From VRUE01 sp963701265 (GTDB taxonomy: Bacteria > Actinomycetota > Thermoleophilia > Solirubrobacterales > 70-9): a stretch of DNA of 64,000 bases. The notes under the pieces are model-generated. The model did not search any database. It saw nothing but the letters and a program-made list of their open reading frames with translations, and was not told where the DNA came from. Location: the NCBI GenBank assembly GCA_963701265.1, contig OY969581.1, positions 1,612,001 to 1,676,000 on the forward strand, in the 5' to 3' direction. Shown one piece after another: positions 19,744-28,580 of the stretch; the stretch's first letter is position 1; each line of letters starts with the position of its first letter. The position numbers and the translations under genes are program-made.

Positions 19744-20151
19744 ATGAGCGAGACCAATGAGCAGGCCATCAGCAAGGGTGACGGTTACGCCGTCGCCAAC
19801 CTCAGCGACCTCGGCGAGGGGCCGGGATTTCGCAAGATCCGCAAAGAGCTGGGCGTAACCGCCTTCGGTGTCAACGCGATCGTGCTGCCCCCCTCCTACG
19901 CCACCGGCAGCCACTACCACGACGAGCAGGAGGAGCTCTACTTCCTCCATAGCGGCCACGTCGCGATCGAGTTCGGCGACGGCAGCAGCCACGAGCTGGA
20001 GCCGGGCGGCCTGGCCTGGGTCGACGCCTCGACTGAGCGCCGATTGAGGAACCTGAGCGATTCCGAGGACGCCGTCTACGTCATCGTCGGTGGTAAGGAC
20101 GGCTACGTCGGCCGCGACGGCAAACTCGCCGAGGGCGAGACGCACCGTTAA
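19744..20151 (+). CDS. Single-domain cupin protein
   Basis: A 135-residue cytosolic beta-barrel protein. Cupin motif 1 is GSHYHDEQEELYFLHSG at 56-72, with H57, H59 and E64 as likely metal ligands. Motif 2 (ELEPGGLAWVDASTERRLRN) lacks a clear second histidine, which suggests a modified metal site. The substrate is unknown; small cupins of this kind include isomerases, dioxygenases and storage-type binders. It ends 7 bases before a giant stem-loop. Confidence 0.7.
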   Translation: MSETNEQAISKGDGYAVANLSDLGEGPGFRKIRKELGVTAFGVNAIVLPPSYATGSHYHDEQEELYFLHSGHVAIEFGDGSSHELEPGGLAWVDASTERRLRNLSDSEDAVYVIVGGKDGYVGRDGKLAEGETHR

Positions 20152-20158
20152 GCGGGGA

Positions 20159-20260
20159 GGGGATCGGGTTCCCCTTTCCCGGAGACCGTCGCGCAGCTGG
20201 TCCGGTCGTCACTTCCTACGTGCTCACCTGGAGCCTCCGGGAAAGGGGAACCCGATCCCC
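20159..20260 (+). terminator. Giant 3' stem-loop E1 (type A apical loop), after the cupin gene
   Basis: GGGGATCGGGTTCCCCTTTC... at 20159-20184 and its exact complement at 20235-20260 form a perfect 26-bp stem around a 50-base loop. The loop opens with CCGTCGCGCAGCTGG (20186-20200) in the sense of the cupin gene. No T-run follows. A terminator or mRNA 3'-end stabiliser is the simplest reading. Confidence 0.75.
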
Positions 20261-20291
20261 AAACGCGCTCAAGGGACGATCTCGGAGCTGA

Positions 20292-20399
20292 GAGAGGCAC
20301 GGCAGCCCCTCTCCATGAAGCTCCCGGTATGACGCCACGAACCCAGGCCACGGCTCCAGCTGCGCGACGGCTTCAGGGAGAGGGGCTGCCGTGCCTCTC
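20292..20399 (-). terminator. Giant 3' stem-loop E2 (type A apical loop), after ilvC
   Basis: GAGAGGCACGGCAGCCCCTC... at 20292-20314 pairs exactly with 20377-20399 (23 bp). After one mismatch the stem goes on with TGAAGC/GCTTCA (20316-20321 with 20370-20375). Read in the sense of ilvC, the loop starts with the same CCGTCGCGCAGCTGG as E1 (20370-20356). The outer arm ends 18 bases from the ilvC stop. Confidence 0.75.
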
Positions 20400-20417
20400 C
20401 CGCCCTTGGAGTCGCCC

Positions 20418-21419
20418 CTAGAACTCCTGGTCGATCCAGGGCATCGTGTCGCGAAGATCCTTGCCGACCTTCTCGACTTCGTGGCTCGCCCCCTCCTCGC
20501 GCATACGAGAAAGATTCTCGCCGCCGGCCCGGTTCTCGGCGATCCACTCGCGGGCGAACTCGCCGGACTGGATCTCGCCGAGGATCTCCTTCATCGCCGC
20601 GCGGGACTCCTCGCCGATGACGCGCTTGCCGCGGGTCATGTCGCCGTACTCGGCGGTGTTGGAGATCGAGTAGCGCATGCCCTGGATCCCCTTCTCGTAC
20701 ATCAGGTCGGCGATCAGCTTGAGCTCGTGCAGGCACTCGAAGTAAGCGAGGCGCGGGTCGTAGCCGGCCTCGACCAGGGTCTCGAAACCGGCGCGGACCA
20801 GCTCCGAGGCGCCGCCGCAGAGGACGGCCTGCTCGCCGAAGAGGTCGGTCTCGCACTCGTCCTTGAAGGTCGTCTCGATCACCGCGGCGCGGCCACCGCC
20901 GATGCCGGAGGCGTAGGCGAGGACGAGGTCGTGGGCGTTGCCGGTGGCGTCCTGCTGGACCGCCATCAGGCAGGGGACGCCGCGGCCTTCCTCGTACTGG
21001 CGGCGGACCAGGTGGCCCGGGCCCTTGGGCGCGACCATGCCGACGTCGACGCCGGCCGGCGGCGCGATCTGCTCGAAGTGGATGGCGAAGCCGTGGGCGA
21101 AGAGCAGCAGGTTGCCGGGCGCGATGCCGTCGGCGATCTCGGACTCCCAGATCTCGGCCTGCTTCTCGTCGGGCAGCAGGATCATCACCGCGTCGCCGCG
21201 ACTGGCGGCTTCGGCGATGTCGAGCACCTCGAGGCCGGCCTCTTCGGCTTTCGCTCGACTGGAGGAGTCGGGGCGCAGGCCGACGACGACGTCGACTCCC
21301 GAGTCCTTCAGGTTGAGGGCGTGCGCATGCCCCTGGGAGCCGTAACCGAGGATGGCAACGGTCTTCCCTTGAAGCAGCGATAGGTCGGCGTCTGAGTCGT
21401 AAAAGATGTCCTTGGGCAT
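20418..21419 (-). CDS. ilvC: Ketol-acid reductoisomerase (class I)
   Basis: Converts acetolactate and acetohydroxybutyrate to dihydroxy acids in Val/Leu/Ile synthesis. 333 residues, the short class I form. The Rossmann motif is ILGYGSQGHAHALN at about 23-36, and the cofactor loop GLRPDSSSRAKAEEAG has the Arg and Ser pattern of NADPH-dependent enzymes. The knotted C-terminal domain with the DLFGEQAVLCGG and ISNTAEYGD metal/substrate segments is complete. It begins 10 bases after menE, so branched-chain and menaquinone genes share a transcript here. Confidence 0.96.
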   Translation of the reverse strand: MPKDIFYDSDADLSLLQGKTVAILGYGSQGHAHALNLKDSGVDVVVGLRPDSSSRAKAEEAGLEVLDIAEAASRGDAVMILLPDEKQAEIWESEIADGIAPGNLLLFAHGFAIHFEQIAPPAGVDVGMVAPKGPGHLVRRQYEEGRGVPCLMAVQQDATGNAHDLVLAYASGIGGGRAAVIETTFKDECETDLFGEQAVLCGGASELVRAGFETLVEAGYDPRLAYFECLHELKLIADLMYEKGIQGMRYSISNTAEYGDMTRGKRVIGEESRAAMKEILGEIQSGEFAREWIAENRAGGENLSRMREEGASHEVEKVGKDLRDTMPWIDQEF

Positions 21420-21429
21420 GGGCGGCAGG

Positions 21430-22755
21430 CTAGCGGAGGGCGCGCCTCATCAGCTTGCCCGAGGGCGTGCGCGGCAATGCCGCCGCCAGCTCGACCCGCT
21501 TCGGCACCTTGAAGCCGGCCAACGACTCGGCGCAGTGGCGGCGCAGCTCGTCCGGACTCACCTCGGAGCCGTCCTCGAGCACGACGATCGCGGTGACCGC
21601 CTGCTGCCACTCGGGATCGTCGCGGCCGACGACGGCGGCGTCGGCAACCTCGGGGTGGCGCAGCAGGACTTTCTCGACTTCCGCCGGCACGACGTTCTCG
21701 CCGCCGGTGACGATCATGTCGTCGATGCGGTCCTCGACGTAGAGGAAGCCTTCCTCGTCGATGCGGCCGAGGTCACCGGTGTGCAACCAGCCGTCGGCGT
21801 CGGCGCGGCCGGGGGCAACGGTTGGGCCCTGGACGAGAATCTCGCCGTCCTGGATCCGCAGGTGGGTGGTGAGCAAGGGCCGGCCGGCGGAGCCGAGCTT
21901 GCGGCGGGCATCAGCGGGGGCGAGGGTCGTCACCTGCGAGCAGGTCTCGGTCAGGCCATAGGTCTGGACGACCGTGGCGCCGCGCCCGAGCGCCTCCTCA
22001 AGCGGGTCCTCCGGCACGGGCCCGCCGCCGACCAGGACCGCGCGCGGGCCCGAGAGGTCGGCGCCGGCCTCCAGCAGCCGGGTCAGCATCGTCGTCACCA
22101 GCGAGACCACGGTGATCTCGTCGCGCTCCAACGCCTCGGCGACCCGGTCGACGTCGAAGCCGTCGTGGATCACCGCCGTGGTTCCGTAGATCACCGAGCG
22201 CATCACGATCCCGAGCCCGGAGATGTGACTGAGCGGCAGGCAGCAGAGCCAGCGGTCCTCGGGCTCGACACCGATGTTGAAGGCCGAGGCGACCGCGCTC
22301 CAGAGAAAGTTGCCGTAGGTGAGGCCAACCGGGTCGGGCGCGCCGGTGCTGCCGCTGGTCATCACGTGGCTGGCGATGTCTTCCATGTCGTGCTCGCCAA
22401 GCAGCGGCAGATCGGCCTCGGTCTGGGTCAGCTCGCCGGCATCGTCGAGATCGACCGCCGGTTCCTCGGCCGCGACCACTGCGGCCCGCTCCTCGGAGGA
22501 GAGTCGGGGCCCGAGTGGCAGCAGCACCGCCCCTACCTTCATCAGGGCGTGCACCATCACCACCTGCTCGCGCTGCGGGTGCATCGTCATCGCCACGGTC
22601 GAGCCGCGGCGCACGCCGTGGGCGATCAGGCGGCGAGCAACCCAGGTCGCCTCCGCCTCCAGCTCGGCGTAGGTGACTTCGCTGCCGTCAGCGACCAGCG
22701 CGGTTCGCTCGGGGCAGCTCTGCGATCTCTGGGCCAGCCAGTCGTCGAGTTTCAT
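21430..22755 (-). CDS. menE: o-Succinylbenzoate--CoA ligase
   Basis: Activates o-succinylbenzoate with ATP and CoA for menaquinone synthesis. 441 residues, an ANL-superfamily adenylate-forming enzyme. The P-loop-like motif HVMTSGSTGAP is at about 130-140, the A5 motif is VQTYGLTET, the A8 hinge GWLHTGDLGRID, and the catalytic lysine near the C-terminus lies in RTPSGKLMRRAL. The frame is open far upstream, but the ATG at 22755 (MKLDDWLAQRS) gives the family N-terminus. It diverges from menB with only 21 bases between starts. Confidence 0.92.
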   Translation of the reverse strand: MKLDDWLAQRSQSCPERTALVADGSEVTYAELEAEATWVARRLIAHGVRRGSTVAMTMHPQREQVVMVHALMKVGAVLLPLGPRLSSEERAAVVAAEEPAVDLDDAGELTQTEADLPLLGEHDMEDIASHVMTSGSTGAPDPVGLTYGNFLWSAVASAFNIGVEPEDRWLCCLPLSHISGLGIVMRSVIYGTTAVIHDGFDVDRVAEALERDEITVVSLVTTMLTRLLEAGADLSGPRAVLVGGGPVPEDPLEEALGRGATVVQTYGLTETCSQVTTLAPADARRKLGSAGRPLLTTHLRIQDGEILVQGPTVAPGRADADGWLHTGDLGRIDEEGFLYVEDRIDDMIVTGGENVVPAEVEKVLLRHPEVADAAVVGRDDPEWQQAVTAIVVLEDGSEVSPDELRRHCAESLAGFKVPKRVELAAALPRTPSGKLMRRALR

Positions 22756-22776
22756 CGGCGGGATATCGTGCCCATC

Positions 22777-23643
22777 ATGCCCAAACGTCACAAGGAAGCC
22801 CTGCCCGAGGAGACCCTCTACGCGCCGATCGAGTGGCAGAGCGCCGGCGAGTACGACGACATCCACTACGAGGTCGCCGAGGGAATCGCCAAGATCAGCA
22901 TCGACCGGCCCGAGACCCTCAACGCCTTCCGGCCGCAGACTTTGATCGAGGTCTCCGCCGCGCTGGAGCTGGCCCGCGAGGACCCCGAGGTCGGCGTCGT
23001 GGTGCTCACCGGCAAGGGCACGAAGGCGTTCTGCTCGGGCGGCGACCAGCAGGTTCGCGGCGACACCGGCTACGTCGCCGAGGGCGCTTCCGTCGGCCGC
23101 TTCCACGTCACCGACCTGCAGGTGCAGATGCGGCGGCTGCCGAAGCCGGTGGTGGCGATGGTGGCGGGCTACGCGATTGGCGGCGGCCACATCCTTCACC
23201 TCTGCTGCGACCTCACGATCGCCGCCGACAACGCCGTCTTCGGCCAAACCGGACCGCGGGTCGGCTCCTGGGACGGCGGCTTCGGCGCCTCCCTCCTGCG
23301 CGACCTCGTCGGCACCAAGAAGGCGAAGGAGTTCTGGTTGCTCTGTCGCCAGTACGACGCTGCCGAGGCCCTGGAGATGGGGTTGGTCAACACGGTCGTC
23401 CCGCTCGACCGCCTCGAGGCGGAGACGGTTGCCTGGTGCCGCGAGATGCTGGCGCTCTCGCCCTTCGCCCTGCGCCTGGTCAAGGCCAGCTTCAACGCCC
23501 ATGAGGACGGCTACGCCGGGATCCAGCAGCTGGCCCACGACACCAACTTGCTCTTCTACGGCAACGAGGAGGCGCGCGAGGGCCGCGAGGCCTTCAAGGA
23601 AAAGCGGCAGCCCGACTTCTCGAAGTACCCTCGGCGAGCATGA
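22777..23643 (+). CDS. menB: 1,4-Dihydroxy-2-naphthoyl-CoA synthase
   Basis: Crotonase-family ring-closing enzyme of menaquinone synthesis, 288 residues. The oxyanion-hole region is AFCSGGDQQVRG at about 85-96 and GYAIGGGHILHL at 131-142. GQTGPRVGSWDGGFG at about 156-170 is the MenB-specific block with the catalytic aspartate/glycine region. The C-terminal helix with YPRRA is typical. The ATG at 22777 is chosen; a GTG 3 codons earlier is also possible. It heads menB-menA-menC-menD on the plus strand. Confidence 0.95.
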   Translation: MPKRHKEALPEETLYAPIEWQSAGEYDDIHYEVAEGIAKISIDRPETLNAFRPQTLIEVSAALELAREDPEVGVVVLTGKGTKAFCSGGDQQVRGDTGYVAEGASVGRFHVTDLQVQMRRLPKPVVAMVAGYAIGGGHILHLCCDLTIAADNAVFGQTGPRVGSWDGGFGASLLRDLVGTKKAKEFWLLCRQYDAAEALEMGLVNTVVPLDRLEAETVAWCREMLALSPFALRLVKASFNAHEDGYAGIQQLAHDTNLLFYGNEEAREGREAFKEKRQPDFSKYPRRA

Positions 23644-23668
23644 GCGCTATCGCTACACGGGGCCGGCG

Positions 23669-24550
23669 ATGAGGATCTGGCTGATGGCGGCGCGCCCGCG
23701 CACGCTGCCGGCGGCGATCGCGCCGGTGCTGGTCGGCACCGCAGCAGCGGTTGAACTGGCCGGCAAGTTGCCCCGGGCCGGGGCCTTCCTCGCCGCCCTG
23801 GTCGGCTCGATCTTCATCCAGATCGGCACCAACCTCGCCAACGACTACTCAGACGCCAGGCGCGGTGCCGACACCGCCGACCGGCTGGGGCCGGTGCGGG
23901 TCACCTCGGCAGGGCTGGTGACGCCGCAACGGGTGTTGAACGCGACCTGGATCGCCTTCGGCGTGGCGATCGCCTGCGGCATCTACCTGGCGGTGGTCGC
24001 GGGGCCGGTGATCCTGGTGATCGGTGTCTTCTCGATCGCCGCGGGGGTCCTCTACACCGGCGGCCCGCGCCCTTACGGCTACGCCGGCCTGGGCGAGGTC
24101 TTCGTCTTCCTCTTCTTCGGCCTGGTCGCGGTCAACGGCTCCTACTACGTGCAGCTGGAGAAGCTCGACGCCCTGCCGCTGGGCCTCTCGATCGCGGTTG
24201 GCTTCATCGCCACGGCGATCCTCGTCGTCAACAACGTGCGCGACCTGGAGACGGACCGGCGGGCGGGCAAGATGACCCTGGCGGTGCGGATGGGACGGCA
24301 CAACGCCGTCGTCCTCTACCGCGGGCTCGTGCTCGGCGCCTTCGTCGTGCTGCCCCTGGCCCTGCTCGCCGGCGGCGGCAGCTGGTTGCCGCTGATCGGG
24401 CTGCTGGCCTTGCCGATGGCCGTGGGACCGATGCGGGCGATGACCAACCGCACCGACGGCCCGGCGCTGAACGGCGCCCTCGCCGCAACCGGCGCCCTGC
24501 TGGCGGTCTTCAGCCTGCTGGTCTCGGCCGGGCTGCTGCTGGCGAGCTGA
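23669..24550 (+). CDS. menA: 1,4-Dihydroxy-2-naphthoate polyprenyltransferase
   Basis: Integral membrane UbiA-family enzyme that attaches the polyprenyl tail to DHNA. 293 residues with eight or nine predicted helices. The two aspartate-rich motifs are NDYSDARRGAD at about 58-68 and VRDLETDRRAGKMTLAVRMG near 190. The N-terminal WLMAARPRTLPAAIAPVLVG is a strong MenA signature. It starts 25 bases after menB, and its stop overlaps the menC start (TGATG). Confidence 0.93.
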   Translation: MRIWLMAARPRTLPAAIAPVLVGTAAAVELAGKLPRAGAFLAALVGSIFIQIGTNLANDYSDARRGADTADRLGPVRVTSAGLVTPQRVLNATWIAFGVAIACGIYLAVVAGPVILVIGVFSIAAGVLYTGGPRPYGYAGLGEVFVFLFFGLVAVNGSYYVQLEKLDALPLGLSIAVGFIATAILVVNNVRDLETDRRAGKMTLAVRMGRHNAVVLYRGLVLGAFVVLPLALLAGGGSWLPLIGLLALPMAVGPMRAMTNRTDGPALNGALAATGALLAVFSLLVSAGLLLAS

Positions 24551-25608
24551 TGCGCCTCGCCTCGGTCGAGGTCATCCCCTACGCGCTGCCGTTCCGCCAA
24601 CCATACGTCACCGCGCGCGGGCGGCTTGACCGCCGCGAGATGGTGCTGCTGCGACTGCACAGTGAGGACGACTTGATCGGCCTCGGCGAAGCGGTGCCGC
24701 TTTCGCTGCGTGGTGGAACGGGGCTTGCCGATGTGGTCACCGAGCTGGAGCGGCTGGGCGAGAGAGAATCGCTCGATGAGGCGACACTGCGCGGCGATCC
24801 GCTGGACCTCTCCGCTCCCGCTCGCTGTGCGGCGCTGACAGCGCTGCTCGACCTGCGCGGGCGGAGGGCAGCAGCGGAGGGCACGACCGGCCCGGCCGAA
24901 GACGACGGAGTCGAGTGCAACGCGACCCTGGTCGCCGGCGAGCCGACGGCCGTCGCCGCAGAGGCGGAGCGCTGGGCAGAGGATGGCTTCACCACCTTCA
25001 AGCTGAAGCTCGGCGCGGGCGACGATTTCGCCCAGGTTCTCGCCGTGCGCGAGGCGGTCGGCCCGCGGGCGCGGATTCGCGTGGATGCAAATGCAGCATG
25101 GGACGTGGAGACCGCAAAGCGGATTCTGCGATCGCTGGAGCCGCTCGAGATCGAGCTCGCCGAGCAGCCGGTGGCGACGCTCGAGGAGGCCGCGGAGGTG
25201 GCGGCTTCGACCTCGATTCCGATCGCAGGGGATGAGAGTGTCGAGACCAAGGCCGACGCCGAGCGGGCGCGGGAGATGCACGCCTGTGCATTCACCGGAA
25301 TCAAGCTCTCCAAGGTTGGCGGTCCCGAGGCGGCGATTGAGATTGCGGAGGTGCTTCCTGCCTACGTTTCCAGCGCCCTCGACGGCCCGGTCGGGATCGC
25401 GGCGGCTGCTCAAGTCGCACGGACCTTGCACAACGTTGCCGGGGCTGACAGCCCGGGCCTGGCCCATGGACTCGCCACGCAGCGCCTTTTCTCCTCAACG
25501 ATTGCCTCGGTGGGGTGCGAGATTCGCGATGGCCTCCTCCACCCCCCCACTGGTCCTGGCCTAGGCGTCGAGATCGACGAGGCGGCGCTGCAGGCACACC
25601 GACTCTAG
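24550..25608 (+). CDS. menC: o-Succinylbenzoate synthase
   Basis: Enolase-superfamily dehydratase making o-succinylbenzoate from SHCHC. 352 residues. The catalytic set is visible: K151/K153 in FKLKLG, metal ligands D179 (VDANAAW), E205 (EQP) and D228 (GDES), and the second-side K252 (IKLSK). The N-terminal capping domain is normal, though a somewhat loose stretch at 105-120 (AAAEGTTGPAEDDG) looks like an insertion. Start overlaps the menA stop by one base. Confidence 0.9.
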   Translation: MRLASVEVIPYALPFRQPYVTARGRLDRREMVLLRLHSEDDLIGLGEAVPLSLRGGTGLADVVTELERLGERESLDEATLRGDPLDLSAPARCAALTALLDLRGRRAAAEGTTGPAEDDGVECNATLVAGEPTAVAAEAERWAEDGFTTFKLKLGAGDDFAQVLAVREAVGPRARIRVDANAAWDVETAKRILRSLEPLEIELAEQPVATLEEAAEVAASTSIPIAGDESVETKADAERAREMHACAFTGIKLSKVGGPEAAIEIAEVLPAYVSSALDGPVGIAAAAQVARTLHNVAGADSPGLAHGLATQRLFSSTIASVGCEIRDGLLHPPTGPGLGVEIDEAALQAHRL

Positions 25609-25610
25609 CC

Positions 25611-25646
25611 TGACGACTTTGTTCCGCTATCGGAACAAAGTCGTCA
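25611..25646. promoter_or_regulatory. Perfect 16-bp palindrome in the menC-menD gap
   Basis: TGACGACTTTGTTCCG (25611-25626) and its exact complement (25631-25646) flank CTAT. It begins 2 bases after the menC stop and ends 14 bases before the menD ATG. There is no T-run. It could be an operator or an intercistronic mRNA hairpin; no ribosome-binding site is visible between it and menD. Confidence 0.6.
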
Positions 25647-25660
25647 ATAGGCTCCCCAGC

Positions 25661-27403
25661 ATGGACCCGACCAACGCCAACACCGCGCTCGCCTCGGCCT
25701 TCGTCGAGGAGCTGGCGCGGGGCGGGCTGCGCCACGCCGTGGTCTCCCCCGGTTCGCGCTCGACGCCTCTCGCCATCGCGTTCTGGCGGCAGGAGGAGAT
25801 CGAGGTCAGCGTGATCGTCGACGAGCGCTCGGCCGCCTTCTTTGCGCTCGGCGCCGCGCAGGCGAGCCAGGTACCGGTGGCGCTGCTCTGCACCTCAGGC
25901 ACAGCCGCCGCCAACTACCACCCGGCGATCTGTGAGGCCGATGAGTCGGCGGTGCCGCTGATCGTCCTAACCGCCGACCGACCTCCCGAGCTGCGTGGAA
26001 TCGGTGCCGGGCAGACGATCGATCAGGTCAAGCTCTACGGCTCGGCGGTGCGCTGGTTCTGCGAAGTCGGCACCCACGAGGCCAACGACGACGGACTGCT
26101 GCATTACCGCTCGGTCGCCTGCCGGGCACTGGCAGCCTCGCGCAACGCTTCGCGTCCGGGCCCCGTACACCTCAACTTGCCCTGGCGTGAGCCGCTGGCG
26201 CCGCTGCCCGTTGAGGGCGCCGTTACGGCGACGGACCCACTGGCGCTGGAGGGACGCGAGGGCCGCCCACTGACGGCGGCCACCTCGATCGACCTCGAGC
26301 CCTCGCCCTTCCTGCTCGACGAGGTGGCCGGACACATCGGCGACGCGATCGCCGGCGTGATCATCGCCGGCCGCCAGCTCGATCCAGAGTTGCGCGAGCC
26401 GCTCGCGCACCTGGCGCGTGCCTCGGGCTTCCCGATCCTGGCTGAGCCGACCTCACAGCTGCGCTGCGGGCCGCACGACCGCTCCAACGTGATCGGCAGC
26501 TACGACCTCTTGCTGCGCGACGAGCACTTCGCCCGCTCGGTCGTACCCGACCTGGTGCTCCGCTTCGGTGAGATGCCAACCAGCAAGCCGCTGCGCAGCT
26601 GGCTGGCCGCGAGCGATGCCGACCAAATCGTGATTGACCCCTACGGCGGCTGGAACGAGCCGACCAACCGGGCGGCGGCGATCCTGCGCGCCGACCCGAG
26701 CGAGCTGGCAGCGGGTTGGGCAGTGCGGGTCGAGAAGGAGGCACGTCCGGCCCCGCAGCGGTGGATCGATGCCGATCGCAGCGCCCGCGACGCGATCGAG
26801 GCGGGCCTCACCGGCGCCGAGATTTCCGAGCCCGCGCTGCATCTCGCCCTCGGCAATGCCCACCAGGACGGGGACCTCGTCTACACCGCCTCGAGCATGC
26901 CGATCCGCGACCAGGAGGCCTTCCTCGCCGCGAGCGACGTGGACGTCAGCTTCCTCTGCAACCGGGGCGCCAACGGCATCGACGGCCTGATCTCCTCGGG
27001 CATCGGCGCGGCCCACGCCAGCGGCCGCCCGACCACGATCGTCAGCGGCGACCTCGGGCTGCTGCACGACCTCGGCGGCCTGGCTGCCCTGCGCGACGTC
27101 TCGACGCCGGTCCGGATCGTCGTCATCGACAACGACGGTGGCGGCATCTTCGGCTTCCTGCCGCAAGCGGAGGCGCTAGAGGGCGGTGAGTTCGAGGCGC
27201 TCCTCGGTACTCCGCAGGGCGTCTCGGTCGCCCGTGCCGCCGAGCTCTTCGACCTGCCGCATCGCAAGTTGGAGAGGCTGACCGAGCTGCCCGAAGCCCT
27301 GGCCGCCGGGACCGGCTTGATCGCGGTGGAGACCGACCGCGCGAGCAACGTCGCCATGCACCGCCAGCTCAGCGTCGCAGTGTCTGAAGCGATCAGCGGA
27401 TGA
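25661..27403 (+). CDS. menD: SEPHCHC synthase
   Basis: ThDP-dependent condensation of isochorismate with 2-oxoglutarate, the first committed step of classical menaquinone synthesis. 580 residues. The N-terminal half has VVSPGSRSTPLA and the catalytic-glutamate segment IVDERSAAFFALG. The ThDP/Mg block is SGDLGLLHDLGGL followed by VIDNDGGGIFGFLPQ near residue 500. The ATG at 25661 (MDPTNANTALASAF) matches the family start; the frame opens earlier inside the palindrome. Its stop overlaps the acyltransferase start (ATGA). Confidence 0.95.
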   Translation: MDPTNANTALASAFVEELARGGLRHAVVSPGSRSTPLAIAFWRQEEIEVSVIVDERSAAFFALGAAQASQVPVALLCTSGTAAANYHPAICEADESAVPLIVLTADRPPELRGIGAGQTIDQVKLYGSAVRWFCEVGTHEANDDGLLHYRSVACRALAASRNASRPGPVHLNLPWREPLAPLPVEGAVTATDPLALEGREGRPLTAATSIDLEPSPFLLDEVAGHIGDAIAGVIIAGRQLDPELREPLAHLARASGFPILAEPTSQLRCGPHDRSNVIGSYDLLLRDEHFARSVVPDLVLRFGEMPTSKPLRSWLAASDADQIVIDPYGGWNEPTNRAAAILRADPSELAAGWAVRVEKEARPAPQRWIDADRSARDAIEAGLTGAEISEPALHLALGNAHQDGDLVYTASSMPIRDQEAFLAASDVDVSFLCNRGANGIDGLISSGIGAAHASGRPTTIVSGDLGLLHDLGGLAALRDVSTPVRIVVIDNDGGGIFGFLPQAEALEGGEFEALLGTPQGVSVARAAELFDLPHRKLERLTELPEALAAGTGLIAVETDRASNVAMHRQLSVAVSEAISG

Positions 27404-28566
27404 TCCCTGAGAGGCTCCATCACCTCGATGCCCTGCGCGCCCTGACGATGGTCTTGATCCTGCCGTTCCACGCGATTGTGATCATCGGCCTGCGCGGCGG
27501 GCTGGACCAGGTCGAGGACTCGGTTCTATGGATGATCCACGTCTTTCGCCTGCCCCTTTTCTTCCTCATCGCCGGCTTCTTCGCCGCCCTGCTGGTCAGG
27601 GCCAAGGGCATCAAGGCGCTGCTGCGCAATCGCGCCATTCGCATCGGGATCCCGCTGGCGATCGGTGTCCTCGCAGTCGTTCCGGTGATCACCCTGGAGA
27701 TTCAGGCGCTGTCGGACAAACCGCACCGGCCGGATGCGCAGGGTCTAGCCGCTTTTGCCGATCCCCACCCTTCATTCCTCTGGTTCCTCTGGTACCTGGC
27801 GCTGATCTACGTTGGCGCTCTGCTGATTCGCCGCATCCTCGCCAGACTGCCACGGGCGCGACAGATCCTGCTCGCAGGTGGCGGGCAATTGCTGCGGCGC
27901 TGGTTCGCCCCTTTGCTGCTCGCAATCCCGGTTGCCCTGCTCCTCTACCGACAACCGACCTGGCTGCCAGATGCCCCTCCGGAAAGCTTCATCCCCCACC
28001 TCGATCTGCTCGGCTACTACGCGGTCTTCTTCGCGGCGGGCTGGTTGCTTTTCACCGCTCCCGGCCTGCGTGAGGCAATTGAGCGCCGACCGAAGCGATA
28101 CCTGGCCCTGGCCGCCCTGACGCTGCCGCCGGCCCTGGTGCTGTACCTGGCCCAAGACCAGCCGGAGATCGGGGCAAGTCGTGCCTTCCACCTGCTCGCG
28201 CTCCTACTGCTTTCGGTAGCCAGCTGGTCGTTGATCTTCGGCATGCTCGGAGTCTCCAGGCACTTCGGCAACCGGCCGAACCCCACCCTGCGCTACTGGA
28301 CCGACGCCTCCTACTGGATTTACCTCAGCCACTTCCCGGTAATGGCGGCGATCGCGCTGCTGATTTCCGGCCTCGCGATGCCGGAGGCGCTGCGCATCGT
28401 CGTCCTCACCACCTTGACCCTGGCCCTGATCTTCCCTGCCTACGCCGCCTTCGTCCGCCACGGCGCCGTCGGACGCGTATTGCACGGACCCCGACCCCGG
28501 GACACGGTCCAATTCACCCGCTGGGGCCTCACTCGGCCAGCAGCGGCAGCAGAGCACCGAGCTTGA
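27400..28566 (+). CDS. Membrane acyltransferase (acyltransferase-3/OpgC-like)
   Basis: A polytopic inner-membrane protein of 388 residues with about ten helices. The N-terminal HHLDALRALTMVLILPFHA and RLPLFFLIAGFFAALL contain the conserved His and Arg of acyltransferase-3 proteins, which acylate surface glycans, antibiotics or lipids. The WYLALIYVGALLIRR block and the late YWIYLSHFPVM motif also fit. Substrate unknown. It overlaps menD by 4 bases. Its last 12 residues (RPAAAAEHRA end) are encoded by the antisense strand of a duplicated menF tail, so the native C-terminus may have been altered. Confidence 0.8.
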   Translation: MIPERLHHLDALRALTMVLILPFHAIVIIGLRGGLDQVEDSVLWMIHVFRLPLFFLIAGFFAALLVRAKGIKALLRNRAIRIGIPLAIGVLAVVPVITLEIQALSDKPHRPDAQGLAAFADPHPSFLWFLWYLALIYVGALLIRRILARLPRARQILLAGGGQLLRRWFAPLLLAIPVALLLYRQPTWLPDAPPESFIPHLDLLGYYAVFFAAGWLLFTAPGLREAIERRPKRYLALAALTLPPALVLYLAQDQPEIGASRAFHLLALLLLSVASWSLIFGMLGVSRHFGNRPNPTLRYWTDASYWIYLSHFPVMAAIALLISGLAMPEALRIVVLTTLTLALIFPAYAAFVRHGAVGRVLHGPRPRDTVQFTRWGLTRPAAAAEHRA

Positions 28567-28580
28567 TCTTGGTCTCGGCC
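28531..28580 (-). pseudogene. Duplicated 3' tail of menF (remnant)
   Basis: The minus strand reads AETKIKLGALLPLLAE and a TGA, almost identical to the last residues of menF (AETEIKLGALLPLLAE). The 50 bases align without gaps to 29566-29615, with 41 of 50 identical and only one amino-acid change. The two copies are in the same orientation and flank the TolB-like gene, so that gene was probably placed into, or recombined at, the end of menF. Confidence 0.7.

Noticed and set aside
20159..20399. CRISPR-like repeat array
   Set aside because: The repeats are paired inverted arms with different sequences, not regularly spaced direct repeats; no cas gene is present in the window.
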